Assembly (NCBI GenBank): GCA_022827195.1 | Contig: JAJDTL010000014.1 | Location: forward strand, 1-64,000 | DNA length: 64,000 bases | Origin: Caldilineaceae bacterium | Lineage (GTDB): Bacteria > Chloroflexota > Anaerolineae > Caldilineales > Caldilineaceae | Direction: 5' to 3' | In this document: piece after piece, positions 10,533-19,094 of the stretch | Position numbering within the stretch: the stretch's first letter is position 1 | Layout of the letters: each line of letters opens with the position of its first letter | Translations under genes and position numbers: made by a program | Notes under the pieces: model-generated | Told to the model about the DNA's origin: nothing | The model's input: only the letters and a program-made list of their open reading frames with translations | Database searches by the model: none

Positions 10533-11120
10533 GGTTCTTTCTCCTTGTGTAGGATAGACGCGAGCGACAAAATACTGAGATACACTCAAGCACGATGAGT
10601 CTGCAGGAACGCCAAATTTCAGCAAGTTATTGCCACTATAATTCTGTCAATGAAAACCATTAAGTATATAAAGTATAAATTCTAGTTTCCGGCTTGTCAA
10701 GGCCGATTCTTTGCTCTGGCATTTCTCTAGAGTGGGGTGAGGCTATGGCTGTCCGGAGGCAGGCGGGGCAGCTGCGGGCGTGGCGACCGAGTTCCCAAGG
10801 GTAGATCCCCCGAAGCTGGGAAGCACCTTACGCACCCTTGTCAGGCCGGTTGCAGGAAAATGCACTGCTCTGACTGCCAACATCAAAGCGAGAGTTGAAC
10901 AGCGGCAGACGAGATTCGAGCTGCAATCTTGTGCCCATATTGCCTCTCAAGCGGCCTGCAGCTCTGTTGGTGGGTGGCAAGCGGCGCCGGGGAGCATAGC
11001 GCGCGTTGGCAGTGACGCGGGCGCGGCGGCGCGGGCCGACATTTTATCGGGCCGTGGCGACCCCTGTCCGACTTTCGTAGAATCGAGGTCTTTGGGAGGA
11101 ATTGGGGTGAATCAAGGAGT
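10533..11120. other. Upstream region of the first ABC operon
   Basis: 588 bp. The left part is AT-rich and holds the minus-strand promoter at 10672-10700, with a leader of roughly 130 nt before the ATG. The right part (about 10740-11120) is GC-rich and I see no gene or structure in it. Confidence 0.5.
10672..10700 (-). promoter_or_regulatory. Sigma70-type promoter for the 670-10532 operon
   Basis: On the minus strand TTGACA (10695-10700) is followed by a 17-bp spacer and TATACT (10672-10677), a near-consensus vegetative promoter in an AT-rich pocket. The implied transcript starts near 10665. Confidence 0.7.
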
Positions 11121-12299
11121 CTAGCGCTCGTAGACCTGCTCGTTCTCTTCCAGGCCGGCCAGCACTTCGCTGCGTTCGCCGTCGTCCACGCCCAACGTGA
11201 TGTCGACTTCAACCGTGCTCTCGCCTTCTTTGACCAGCACGTAGCGCCGGTTGAAGTAGCTGTGAATCGTAACGTTGGGGATGGTCAGCACGTCTTCCTT
11301 GCGTTCGACGACAATACGCATGTCGGCCAGCGAGCCGATCTCCAGCTCCAGGTCGGGCGCGGAGAACTCGATCCGAACCGGCAGCCCTTCGTCCGCGCTG
11401 CCCGCACTGGTCGGCGTCGAGACCTGGATCAGTCGGCCCGTAACATCACGCTTTGGGTAGAGGCGAAAGACGATCGCGACCGCCTGGCCCGGTCGCAACT
11501 TGGGCAGCTCCTCGTCGCTGGGAAGGGAGCTTCTTACCTCCAGCGCATCCGGGTCGGCCAGCCCCATCACCGGCGCGTACTCCTCGATCATCTGGCCGAC
11601 CTCCCCGTCGGTGTACCGCACGACACCGGCGAAGGGCGCTAGCAGCTGCGCCTGCTCGATTCGGGCCAGGAGCATCTCGACATCGATCGCTTTGAGCTCG
11701 ACCTCCGCCTGCAAGAGGGCAATTTCGCGATCATGTTGTTCCGCCAGCAGCTCCAGCCTGGCCGTTTCATTTGCAATCGCCAGCTCCCTGCGGGCGATCT
11801 CCTCTTCCTGCGCGCCGGCCCGCGCCTGGTCAAGTCCGAGCTTGTCGAGGCTGAGGGTAGCCTGCGCATCGGCTACGGCCAGCGACTTTGTGCCTTCCGC
11901 CGCCTCCAGCCGCAGTTGGGCGATTTCGAGCTGTTTCTCGGCCTTGGCCAGTTCGTGCGGCAGGAAGCCAACGTCCAATTCGGCCAGAAGTTGGCCCGCT
12001 TCGACGCCATCCCCCGGCCGGACGTGAAAGCGATTGAGGCGCCCGGCGATGCGGAAGGAGAGGTTTTCTCGCCGCCGCGAATCGACCAGACCCAGCAGGG
12101 TTACGCTGTCGACGATATCGCCGCGCGTTACCGGATGGACTGCTTTGGGGAGTGGGACAGGCGTGGGGATCGGGGTGGGGGTAACCAAAACGTCACCGGG
12201 CAGCCGTTCACAAGCCCCGAGAAGCGCGCTCAGGAGCAGCAGCCAAACAGTTGGTACAGTTGTTACGTTTAGAGATCCGCTTCTTGTGGGACTCTTCAT
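11121..12299 (-). CDS. HlyD-type membrane-fusion lipoprotein (efflux periplasmic adaptor)
   Basis: 392 residues from ATG 12299; a TTG ten codons upstream is the alternative. The N terminus is a Sec lipoprotein signal (VWLLLLSALLGAC) followed by a Thr/Pro spacer. Then come a biotinyl-lipoyl-like segment (RFHVRPGDGVEAGQLLAELD), a long Ala/Glu-rich helical hairpin (~110-190), a second lipoyl half (QLLAPFAGVVRYTDGEVGQMI) and beta-barrel repeats. Adaptors normally sit beside an RND or MacB-type ABC pump, but neither neighbour is one. A Gfo/Idh operon ends 90 bp upstream. It may serve a pump encoded elsewhere. Confidence 0.85.
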   Translation of the reverse strand: MKSPTRSGSLNVTTVPTVWLLLLSALLGACERLPGDVLVTPTPIPTPVPLPKAVHPVTRGDIVDSVTLLGLVDSRRRENLSFRIAGRLNRFHVRPGDGVEAGQLLAELDVGFLPHELAKAEKQLEIAQLRLEAAEGTKSLAVADAQATLSLDKLGLDQARAGAQEEEIARRELAIANETARLELLAEQHDREIALLQAEVELKAIDVEMLLARIEQAQLLAPFAGVVRYTDGEVGQMIEEYAPVMGLADPDALEVRSSLPSDEELPKLRPGQAVAIVFRLYPKRDVTGRLIQVSTPTSAGSADEGLPVRIEFSAPDLELEIGSLADMRIVVERKEDVLTIPNVTIHSYFNRRYVLVKEGESTVEVDITLGVDDGERSEVLAGLEENEQVYER

Positions 12300-12389
12300 T
12301 GGCAGAGGAATGCGGCGTTCAGTCGGCAAGTGGGGCGTGTTGCCGGGTCACCGCCCCGAGGCAACTTACTGGCCTTGTGGCCAGGCGCA

Positions 12390-13463
12390 TTACTCGATCT
12401 CTTCCGGACATACCTCGCGCCCCTCCCGCGCGGAACGCTGCGCCGCGCGACAGAACTGCAGGACCGCCTTCCCTTCCTCGCCGTCCAGCGGTGACTGTCT
12501 CCCTTGTGCGATTGCGTCGACAAAGTCCTGCACGCCGGCGACGAAGCTCGCGCCCCAGTCCGAGTCAACCTCCGGGAACTGCGTGGTCTCGCCGTCGCGA
12601 TACATCTCCAGCGCCGGTCTGTCAAGCAGCATCGATGTGCAGCGGTTGACCCAGATAAAACCGCGCGAACCGGTCAACTCGATCCACTCGTCTTCCGGGC
12701 GCCCGTACTTACTGCGGACGAGAATGTCGTCCGAGGTCACTGCTTCGTAGGACCCGTACTTTTCGGCATTGGCGTATTTCCAGATGACGACCGCAGGGCT
12801 GTCGAGCATCCACCCGTGCTGTATGGGGCGATTTGTGATCCAAGCAAACACTTTTTCTACTGGGCCGAGGTACCAGCGTGCAATGGAAAACAGGTGGTAG
12901 CCGTAGTCGAGGATGACACGGCCGCCGCCTCCCTGAACGGGGTCGAAGCGCCATACCCAGCGGCGGTAGGGAATCTCCCAGCCCGGGCCGGAAGTGCCCT
13001 GTACGCATTTGATGCGTATCGAGAGCGGCTCGCCGATTTCGCCGGCGTCGAGCAGCGCTTTCGCCTTGACCAGGGGCGGGTAGAAGCGGAAGTTTTCGAA
13101 GACGCGCATCTGTTTGCCAGCATGCTGCGCCGCTGCGATGAGAGCATCGCACTCGGCGACGGTGATCGCCATCGGCTTCTGTATTGAGACGTGCTTGCCC
13201 GCCTCAAGCGCGGCGATGCCCATCTCTGCGTGAAGGTGGTGGGGCGTGATCACCTCTACCGCGTCGATTTCGGGGTCGGCCAGGAGCCGGCGGTAGTCGG
13301 TGTATGTCTTGCCGATTTTCCAGTTCGAGGCGCGGCTCCGCAGAAGGTCCTCGTCAACGTCGCAGATGGCGTTAAGTTCGGCAGTTGGGTTGTCCTGGTA
13401 GCCGATGTAATGGAGGTCGGTGATAGCGCCTGCGCCGATGAAGCCAACGCGCAGCCTGCTCAT
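12390..13463 (-). CDS. Gfo/Idh/MocA family oxidoreductase
   Basis: 357 residues. The Rossmann start VGFIGAGAITDLHYIGY and the EKP-type motif (VSIQKPMAI, with Q in place of E) are visible, followed by the family's C-terminal beta-sheet domain. These enzymes oxidise or epimerise sugars and inositols with NAD(P). The start codon overlaps the end of the ThDP enzyme gene by 4 bp (ATGA), implying translational coupling and a shared pathway. The missing Glu of the EKP motif is common in divergent members and does not by itself exclude activity. Confidence 0.9.
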   Translation of the reverse strand: MSRLRVGFIGAGAITDLHYIGYQDNPTAELNAICDVDEDLLRSRASNWKIGKTYTDYRRLLADPEIDAVEVITPHHLHAEMGIAALEAGKHVSIQKPMAITVAECDALIAAAQHAGKQMRVFENFRFYPPLVKAKALLDAGEIGEPLSIRIKCVQGTSGPGWEIPYRRWVWRFDPVQGGGGRVILDYGYHLFSIARWYLGPVEKVFAWITNRPIQHGWMLDSPAVVIWKYANAEKYGSYEAVTSDDILVRSKYGRPEDEWIELTGSRGFIWVNRCTSMLLDRPALEMYRDGETTQFPEVDSDWGASFVAGVQDFVDAIAQGRQSPLDGEEGKAVLQFCRAAQRSAREGREVCPEEIE

Positions 13464-15100
13464 TGCGCCGCCTCGAACATGCGCGTCGACGGATCCACCA
13501 TCGGCCAGGGCAAGGAACCGGGAAGCTCGATCAGGGTTGTCCTATCCGCTTCGATCGCCCTGGCAACTTCCGGTCCGAGCTGTTCGATCGAGTCCACGCG
13601 CCTGCCGTCAACGCCGAACGCGCCGGCCAGAGACATGAAGTCCGGATTCACAACGTCGACCTCATGCGCGGCGCCGTAGCGCACCTCCTGTTGCGGCCGC
13701 AGCACGCCGTACGCGCTGTCGTTGAAGACCAGCACCACGAGCGGCAGGTCGTATTGCACTGCTGCAGCCAGCTCCTGGCAGTTGAACATGAAGCCGCCGT
13801 CTCCGCACAGGACGACGACCGGGCGTTCCGGTCGCGCAATCTTGGCGCCGATCGCGGCCGGCAGGCCAAAACCCAGTGTGCAGAATCCCCAGGGATAGAT
13901 GAACGTGTTCGGCTCGTACACGTCGATCAGCCGCCGGCACCAGTATGCGGCAACCGTCAGGTCGCTCACGAGGATCGTCTCACGCGGCAGTGCGGAACGA
14001 AGGGTGTGGACCAACTCCACGCCTTCGGGCGCACGCGCCTGGCAAGAGCGCCAGATCTGCTGTCTGAGATCAGCGATTTCTCTCGCCCGGCCGCCCGGCG
14101 GCCTACGCAGATCCCCCAAACGCGCGTTGATCTGTTGCAGCGCGGCGCGAGCATCGCCGACAAGACCGACCGTCGACGGATAGTTGCGGTCGATCTCCTC
14201 TTGGTCTATGTCGATGTGGATCAGACAGTCCGGCAACTGCAGCGCCCAGCGGTCGGTCTCCTCTTCCGTGAAGCGGGTACCAATTGCCAGCATGAGATCG
14301 CATTCGGCCAGAAATGCTTGCGCGTCGGGGTAGAGGAGCGCGTTGCCGGCGGCAAGCGGATGGTCTTCGGGCAGAATGCCCTTGCCCAGCACAGTCGTGA
14401 AGACGGGCGCCTGCAAGCGTTCGGCCAGCTGCAGAAGTTCGGCGCTTGCGCCGCTGCCTACAGCGCCGCCGCCCGCCCATATTACCGGCCGCTGCGCGGC
14501 ACCCAGCAGCCCGACCGCCTGCTCAATCTGATCCGTACCGGGGACGGGGCGCTGTGGGGTCGCGGCCGCGGGAACTGTCACTTCGCCGCTTTCGTCCAGC
14601 GTGTCGCAGGGAATCTCTACGGCGGTCGGCCGCGGCCGGCCAGTCAGCATCTGGGCAAAGGCCTCCCGCATCGTTTCGGGGATCGCCTCCACGGTGTCGG
14701 CGCGCGCCTGCCATTTCGTCACCGGCGCGAAGCTCCCCAACTGGTCGTGGCACTCGTGCAGAAACCCCTTGTCGAGGCCGATCCCCGCGGCAGGGATCTG
14801 GCTGGCGATGCAGAGAACGGGGGAGGAGTCGCTATAGGCCGTTCCCAGCGAGGCCAGCGTGTTAAGCGCGGCCGGACCCGTCGTGCAGATGCAGACGCCG
14901 ACTTTCCCGCTGGCGCGGGCGTAGCCGTCGGCCATGAAGGCCGCGCCCTGCTCATGGCGGGCGAGGATGTGGCGGATGCCGCCGCTGTGGCGCAGCGCAT
15001 CGTAAATGGCCAGATTGTGGGTGCCTGGAATGCCGAACACCGTGTCGACACCGTGTGCCGCCAGCGAGCGGACGACAGCTTCACCCCCGGTCATGCGCAT
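13460..15100 (-). CDS. Thiamine-diphosphate-dependent enzyme, acetolactate synthase/decarboxylase type
   Basis: 546 residues from ATG 15100, fixed by AAGGAG about 6 nt upstream; a longer frame to 15175 has no such site. Three ThDP domains in the usual order: Pyr domain with catalytic glutamate E50 in ILARHEQGAAFMADGYA, central domain (~190-330), and PP domain with the Mg/ThDP motif GDGGFMFNCQELAAA...VFNDSAYG. The closest types I recognise are 5-guanidino-2-oxopentanoate decarboxylase, acetolactate synthase and related 2-oxoacid decarboxylases. No small regulatory subunit is adjacent, which argues against a biosynthetic acetolactate synthase. Coupled with the Gfo/Idh gene, so a catabolic 2-oxoacid step is likely. 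Confidence 0.85.
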   Translation of the reverse strand: MRMTGGEAVVRSLAAHGVDTVFGIPGTHNLAIYDALRHSGGIRHILARHEQGAAFMADGYARASGKVGVCICTTGPAALNTLASLGTAYSDSSPVLCIASQIPAAGIGLDKGFLHECHDQLGSFAPVTKWQARADTVEAIPETMREAFAQMLTGRPRPTAVEIPCDTLDESGEVTVPAAATPQRPVPGTDQIEQAVGLLGAAQRPVIWAGGGAVGSGASAELLQLAERLQAPVFTTVLGKGILPEDHPLAAGNALLYPDAQAFLAECDLMLAIGTRFTEEETDRWALQLPDCLIHIDIDQEEIDRNYPSTVGLVGDARAALQQINARLGDLRRPPGGRAREIADLRQQIWRSCQARAPEGVELVHTLRSALPRETILVSDLTVAAYWCRRLIDVYEPNTFIYPWGFCTLGFGLPAAIGAKIARPERPVVVLCGDGGFMFNCQELAAAVQYDLPLVVLVFNDSAYGVLRPQQEVRYGAAHEVDVVNPDFMSLAGAFGVDGRRVDSIEQLGPEVARAIEADRTTLIELPGSLPWPMVDPSTRMFEAAQ

Positions 15101-15278
15101 ACGAACTCCTTGGAGTCTGTTCCGTTTCTCGTGCACTTGGTTGGGCAGAGACAGGGAGCCTGCAGGACCGAGCATCGGCAGGAAAGGGGCAGGATACCTA
15201 CGTGATGGTATCCCCAGTCAGCCGAAACCCAAGTCGGTTCGAGGAGTAATGCGGTCAGGCCGGCCGGAGATTTGCTAA

Positions 15279-15308
15279 TTGACGTCTCTGGCAGATTTAC
15301 TATACAAT
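15279..15308 (+). promoter_or_regulatory. Promoter for the binding-protein gene at 15579
   Basis: TTGACG (15279-15284), an 18-bp spacer, then TACAAT (15303-15308). It lies 270 bp upstream of the ATG, so a long leader would result. Its -10 overlaps the -10 of the opposing promoter. Confidence 0.5.
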
Positions 15309-15327
15309 CGTTTGGGATTGCCGCCAA
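15299..15327 (-). promoter_or_regulatory. Promoter for the ThDP enzyme/oxidoreductase operon
   Basis: Read on the minus strand: TTGGCG (15322-15327), a 17-bp spacer, TATAGT (15299-15304). Because it overlaps the plus-strand promoter, both cannot be occupied at once. Confidence 0.5.
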
Positions 15328-15578
15328 GATCGTAGAGAATGCGGCAGTCAGCAACTGATGAAAGAGTTGCCGCCATTCTACCACCGCGCTCCTCAACTTC
15401 ATAACGGGAATCGCCCACCACGACTGCCTCAAAGGGTTTCGCCGTTGTTCAAGCATGTTAAACCTTCAAGGACCTCGGCAACGTTGGCAGGGTGTCTCTA
15501 CCTATGGAAGGGGGCGTGTCGCCTAACCGGCCAGACGGGGTTTCCGCCTGGCGCACACCACACAAAAAGGGAGGAATC

Positions 15579-17156
15579 ATGATTCACAGAAGGGCATGGA
15601 GATTCGTCGCTCTTGTCGTCGTACTGGCTGTGGCTCTGGCCGGCTGTGTGCCGGTCCAACCGGCCGCGATGGGCGACGAAATGGCGCCCAAAGAGGTCAC
15701 AATTGCGGTCGGCATCGAACCGGTCAGCCTCGACGCCTGGCGCTCGTTTGGCGAAACAGGCGCCGCGGGTTTTCGCAATGCGCTCGAACAGCTGGTAGCC
15801 CGTGACTATGTCAACGGCGGCTTCCTGCCGATGCTGGCCACTTCGTGGGAGCGGCTGGACGACACGACCATTCGCTTCAACCTGCGCGAGGGCGTATCCT
15901 TCCACGACGGTTCGCCTTTTAACGCCGAAGGGGCCGCAATCAGCATCAACCACACCTTCGATCCCGACAATGCCTTCGACCTGCTCGACTTCCTCGGCCC
16001 CGTGAGCGCTGCGGCGGTAGATGAGTATACGCTCGATGTCTCGACCCCGGAGCCGGACCCGATCCTGCTCGGCAAGGTCGAATGGGTCGCGATTTCGTCC
16101 GCCAGGCAGCTGACCGAGGACCCGGACTCCTACCATTCGCAGATCATCGGCACGGGACCGTACCAGTTCGTCGAATGGCGCAAAGGCGAGTCGATCTCGT
16201 ACGAAGCGAACCCCGACTGGTGGGGCCTTGACAATCCGGACGATGCCGGAGGCGCTCAAACCTACCAGAAGGCCACCTACCGCTTCCTGCAGGAGTCCCA
16301 GGTGCGTGTCGCGGCTGTCCAGGCGGGCGAGGTCGATCTGGCCCAGTTCGTGACGCCGGAGCAGTGCCAGGCGCTCGACGCCGGCGATGACACCAGCTGC
16401 GAGTCGGCTCCCAGCGTAGAGACCATCTTCATCCGCATGGATACCAACAGCCCGCTTCTATCCGACAGGCGTGCGCGGCTCGCCTTCCAGATGGCAATCG
16501 ATAAGGCGTCGATCGTCGACAACATCCTGGGCGGTGCAGCCACTGTCGCCGGACAGATCGTAAACTCATCGGCTACCGGTCATGACCCCAGCCTGGAACC
16601 GTATCCCTACGATCCGGACCAGGCGCGCGAGCTCTTGGCCGCCGCGGCGGCCGACGGTGTGCCGACCGACATGGAGATAACACTGGGCGCCCGCCACGCG
16701 GTCTTCCCCAGGTCCGATGAGGTGCTTCAGGCGGTGGAAGCGATGCTCGAGGAGGTTGGGTTCAGCGTTACGACCACCTTCTACGATCCGGAAGGCTTCG
16801 GCCAGGTGATGCTCGTCAACATCAAAGACGTGCCCGAGGACCGTAACTTTGTTGCCATCCATCTGCATGGCAACGAGATTATGGACTACGCCTCCTCCTT
16901 CCGCTTCTACTACTCCTGCGAGGGCATCCTCTCGGTATACTGCAACGAGGAAGCCGATGCGGTGTGGATGGAAGCGCTGCCGCTGTCGGGAGACGAGCGC
17001 GAAATGAAGCTGCAGGAGCTGAACCGGATCGTGCATGAGGATGTCGCGATCGGCTACATCGGCCACGTGGACCTCTCCTACGGCGTCGGCAGCAGCCTTA
17101 GCTGGGCACCAAAGCTGGACCACCGAATCATCGTCAAGGAGATGACGGCCAAGTAG
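15579..17156 (+). CDS. Family-5 ABC solute-binding lipoprotein (orphan)
   Basis: 525 residues from ATG 15579, supported by GGGAGGAATC immediately upstream; the frame extension to 15492 lacks a site. Sec lipoprotein signal (VALVVVLAVALAGCVPVQ), then family-5 features: LREGVSFHDGSPFNAEGAAISINHTFD and TYDL-like C-terminal repeats of the nickel/peptide class. No permease or ATPase follows; a strong terminator (17224-17270) closes the unit. It probably delivers ligand to a transporter encoded elsewhere, or acts with the family-5 permeases in this window. Confidence 0.92.
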   Translation: MIHRRAWRFVALVVVLAVALAGCVPVQPAAMGDEMAPKEVTIAVGIEPVSLDAWRSFGETGAAGFRNALEQLVARDYVNGGFLPMLATSWERLDDTTIRFNLREGVSFHDGSPFNAEGAAISINHTFDPDNAFDLLDFLGPVSAAAVDEYTLDVSTPEPDPILLGKVEWVAISSARQLTEDPDSYHSQIIGTGPYQFVEWRKGESISYEANPDWWGLDNPDDAGGAQTYQKATYRFLQESQVRVAAVQAGEVDLAQFVTPEQCQALDAGDDTSCESAPSVETIFIRMDTNSPLLSDRRARLAFQMAIDKASIVDNILGGAATVAGQIVNSSATGHDPSLEPYPYDPDQARELLAAAAADGVPTDMEITLGARHAVFPRSDEVLQAVEAMLEEVGFSVTTTFYDPEGFGQVMLVNIKDVPEDRNFVAIHLHGNEIMDYASSFRFYYSCEGILSVYCNEEADAVWMEALPLSGDEREMKLQELNRIVHEDVAIGYIGHVDLSYGVGSSLSWAPKLDHRIIVKEMTAK

Positions 17157-17223
17157 CCGGCACAAGACTTCTCGCGGAGAGCGGAATAGGCAATGCGAAC
17201 CGCTCTCGACCATTTTGCTCTAT

Positions 17224-17270
17224 GACGGTCACCGCGGCGCTGCTGACGGCGCCGCGGTCCGTCTATTTTT
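17224..17270 (+). terminator. Intrinsic terminator
   Basis: Stem ACCGCGGCGC (17231-17240) with GCGCCGCGGT (17249-17258), extended by GACGG/CCGTC across a 2-nt bulge and followed by TATTTTT. It closes the binding-protein transcript. Confidence 0.85.
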
Positions 17271-17342
17271 AAGAATTCCAGTTCGATTGATAACGCGCGA
17301 CTGCTTGGCCAGCTGCGAGCGCAAAGCAGCGGAGACACGTTT

Positions 17343-17555
17343 ATGAGAGAAAGCAGCCGGACGGGCATTGTCGTGGCGGGGGTAATCGCAGGCGCGCTGC
17401 TGGGCGGCCTGTTTGCCTGGCTGTCCAGCGCCCGCGCCGAAGAGGGCGACGAGTCAGACAGAGAGCCGATCGGCCTGAAAGAGTATTTCCAGCTTGGGAT
17501 CGGTGTCTTGACCCTGGCGCGCCAGTTTCAGTCGTTGCTCCAGCGCAAAGTTTGA
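17343..17555 (+). CDS. Small single-pass membrane protein, 70 residues
   Basis: Not recognised. ATG is preceded by GGAGACACGTTT. One N-terminal hydrophobic segment (GIVVAGVIAGALLGGLFAWL, residues ~8-27), an acidic hydrophilic middle (EEGDESDRE), then an amphipathic GLKEYFQLGIGVLTLARQF segment. It lies between a terminator and the ferredoxin-reductase-like gene (56 bp downstream), and the two may be co-transcribed. It could be a signal-anchored small protein; I assign no function. Confidence 0.6.
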   Translation: MRESSRTGIVVAGVIAGALLGGLFAWLSSARAEEGDESDREPIGLKEYFQLGIGVLTLARQFQSLLQRKV

Positions 17556-17611
17556 GGCGCGTTGCTGCATCACCCGTTTGACGTGAGAACAACCCACAAA
17601 GGAACGCAGCC

Positions 17612-19084
17612 GTGATTCCCACAGGCGAACTCGGAAGCAGCAGCAGACCCGTGCGCGTCGCCATCATCGGCGCCGGGCCGTCCGGCTTCTACGCTGCCGG
17701 CGCGCTCCTGCAGCAGAAAGACGCCCACGTCACCATTGACATCTTTGACCGGCTTCCTACGCCCTACGGCCTCGTGCGCTACGGTGTGGCTCCGGACCAC
17801 CAAAAAATCAAGTCTGTTACCCGCATTTACGAGCGCACAATGAAGGACAGTCGCGTCCGCTATTTCGGCAACGTCAATCTCGGCACCGACATTTCCCATG
17901 CCGACCTCAAAGCGTATTACGATCAGATCATCTACGCGGTTGGCGCGCAATCGGACAGGAAGCTTGACATTCCCGGCGAGGACCTCGGGGGAAGTTTTTC
18001 GGCCACTGAGTTTGTGGCCTGGTACAACGGCCATCCCGACTTCCGTCACTATGAATTTGACCTGACGGTCGAGAGCGTCGCGGTGATCGGCGTCGGAAAC
18101 GTGGCGATGGACGTGACGCGTATTCTCGCCAAATCGGTCGACGAGCTGAAGACCACCGACATTACCGACTATGCACTTGAGGAGCTGCGCGAGAGCAAAG
18201 TCCGGCGCATTCACATTTTTGCGCGCCGGGGGCCTGTGCAGGCCAAATTCACAAATCCGGAGATCAAGGAGTTGGGTGAGCTGGAGGTGGCAGATGTAAT
18301 CGTCAATCCGGCCGACCTTGTACTGGACGAGGCCAGTCAGGCTGAGCTGGCCGAGGACCGTACGGCGCAGCGAAATATGGAGACGCTACGCGAACTGGCC
18401 GAGCGCGGCTCGACCGGCAAACCGAAGCAGATCATCTTCCACTTCCTGCGTTCGCCCACCGAGATTTCCGGCTCGGGTGGAACGGTCAGCGCGATGAAGA
18501 CCGAAAAGAACGCCCTCTACGCGACCGAGACGGGCTACCTCTCCTGCCGCGGCACCGGTACCTACAAGGAGTTTGACGTGGGCCTGATCTTTCGTTCGAT
18601 CGGCTACCGGGGCGTGCCCATTCCCGGCGTCCCGTTCTACGATCGCTGGGGGATCATCCCGAACGAAAGAGGACGCGTTACCGCCGAGCACGGCGGCGCG
18701 GTCGTATCCGGTGAATATGCGGTCGGCTGGGCCAAGCGGGGCCCGACAGGGGTGATCGGCACCAACAAGCCGGATGCGGTCGAAACGGTGAAGATGATGA
18801 TGGAGGACGTGAAATCAGCGGCCATCCCGGCCGTGGGCGCCATCGGGACCGCCGCAAACGGTCAGCAAAGTCCGCAGCCTGGTGGACAGAACGGCCGCGT
18901 CGACAACATCGTTGCGTTTCTGCGTGAACGGGGCGCGGCCTTCGTTTCCTTCGCAGACTGGCAGATTCTCGAGCAGATAGAGAATGAACGCGGCGCGCAG
19001 CGGGGACAGCCGCGTGTGAAAATCACCGACGTAAAAGAGATGCTGCGCCTGATCCGAACCGCCAAAGAGGGGGTTGCACCCTAG
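17612..19084 (+). CDS. FAD-dependent ferredoxin/adrenodoxin-NADP+ reductase-like protein
   Basis: 490 residues from GTG 17612 with AAGGA upstream. The FAD site is VAIIGAGPSGFYAAGALL (~16-33), followed by the family block DRLPTPYGLVRYGVAPDHQKIKSV that marks FprA/adrenodoxin-reductase enzymes. The NADP site is VAVIGVGNVAMDVTRIL and the C-terminal flavin contact is GWAKRGPTGVIGTNKPDA. It should pass electrons between NADPH and a ferredoxin or similar carrier; no ferredoxin gene is adjacent. The C-terminal ~50 residues, rich in charged helix, are a common extension in actinobacterial and chloroflexal members. Confidence 0.92.
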   Translation: MIPTGELGSSSRPVRVAIIGAGPSGFYAAGALLQQKDAHVTIDIFDRLPTPYGLVRYGVAPDHQKIKSVTRIYERTMKDSRVRYFGNVNLGTDISHADLKAYYDQIIYAVGAQSDRKLDIPGEDLGGSFSATEFVAWYNGHPDFRHYEFDLTVESVAVIGVGNVAMDVTRILAKSVDELKTTDITDYALEELRESKVRRIHIFARRGPVQAKFTNPEIKELGELEVADVIVNPADLVLDEASQAELAEDRTAQRNMETLRELAERGSTGKPKQIIFHFLRSPTEISGSGGTVSAMKTEKNALYATETGYLSCRGTGTYKEFDVGLIFRSIGYRGVPIPGVPFYDRWGIIPNERGRVTAEHGGAVVSGEYAVGWAKRGPTGVIGTNKPDAVETVKMMMEDVKSAAIPAVGAIGTAANGQQSPQPGGQNGRVDNIVAFLRERGAAFVSFADWQILEQIENERGAQRGQPRVKITDVKEMLRLIRTAKEGVAP

Positions 19085-19094
19085 TTGTGCGTCC

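Larger units (their letters stand above)
15101..15578. other. Divergent intergenic region
   Basis: 478 bp between a minus-strand ThDP/oxidoreductase operon and a plus-strand binding-protein gene. It contains two overlapping, oppositely directed promoter-like elements (15279-15308 plus, 15299-15327 minus). No coding frame inside looks protein-like. Confidence 0.6.
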
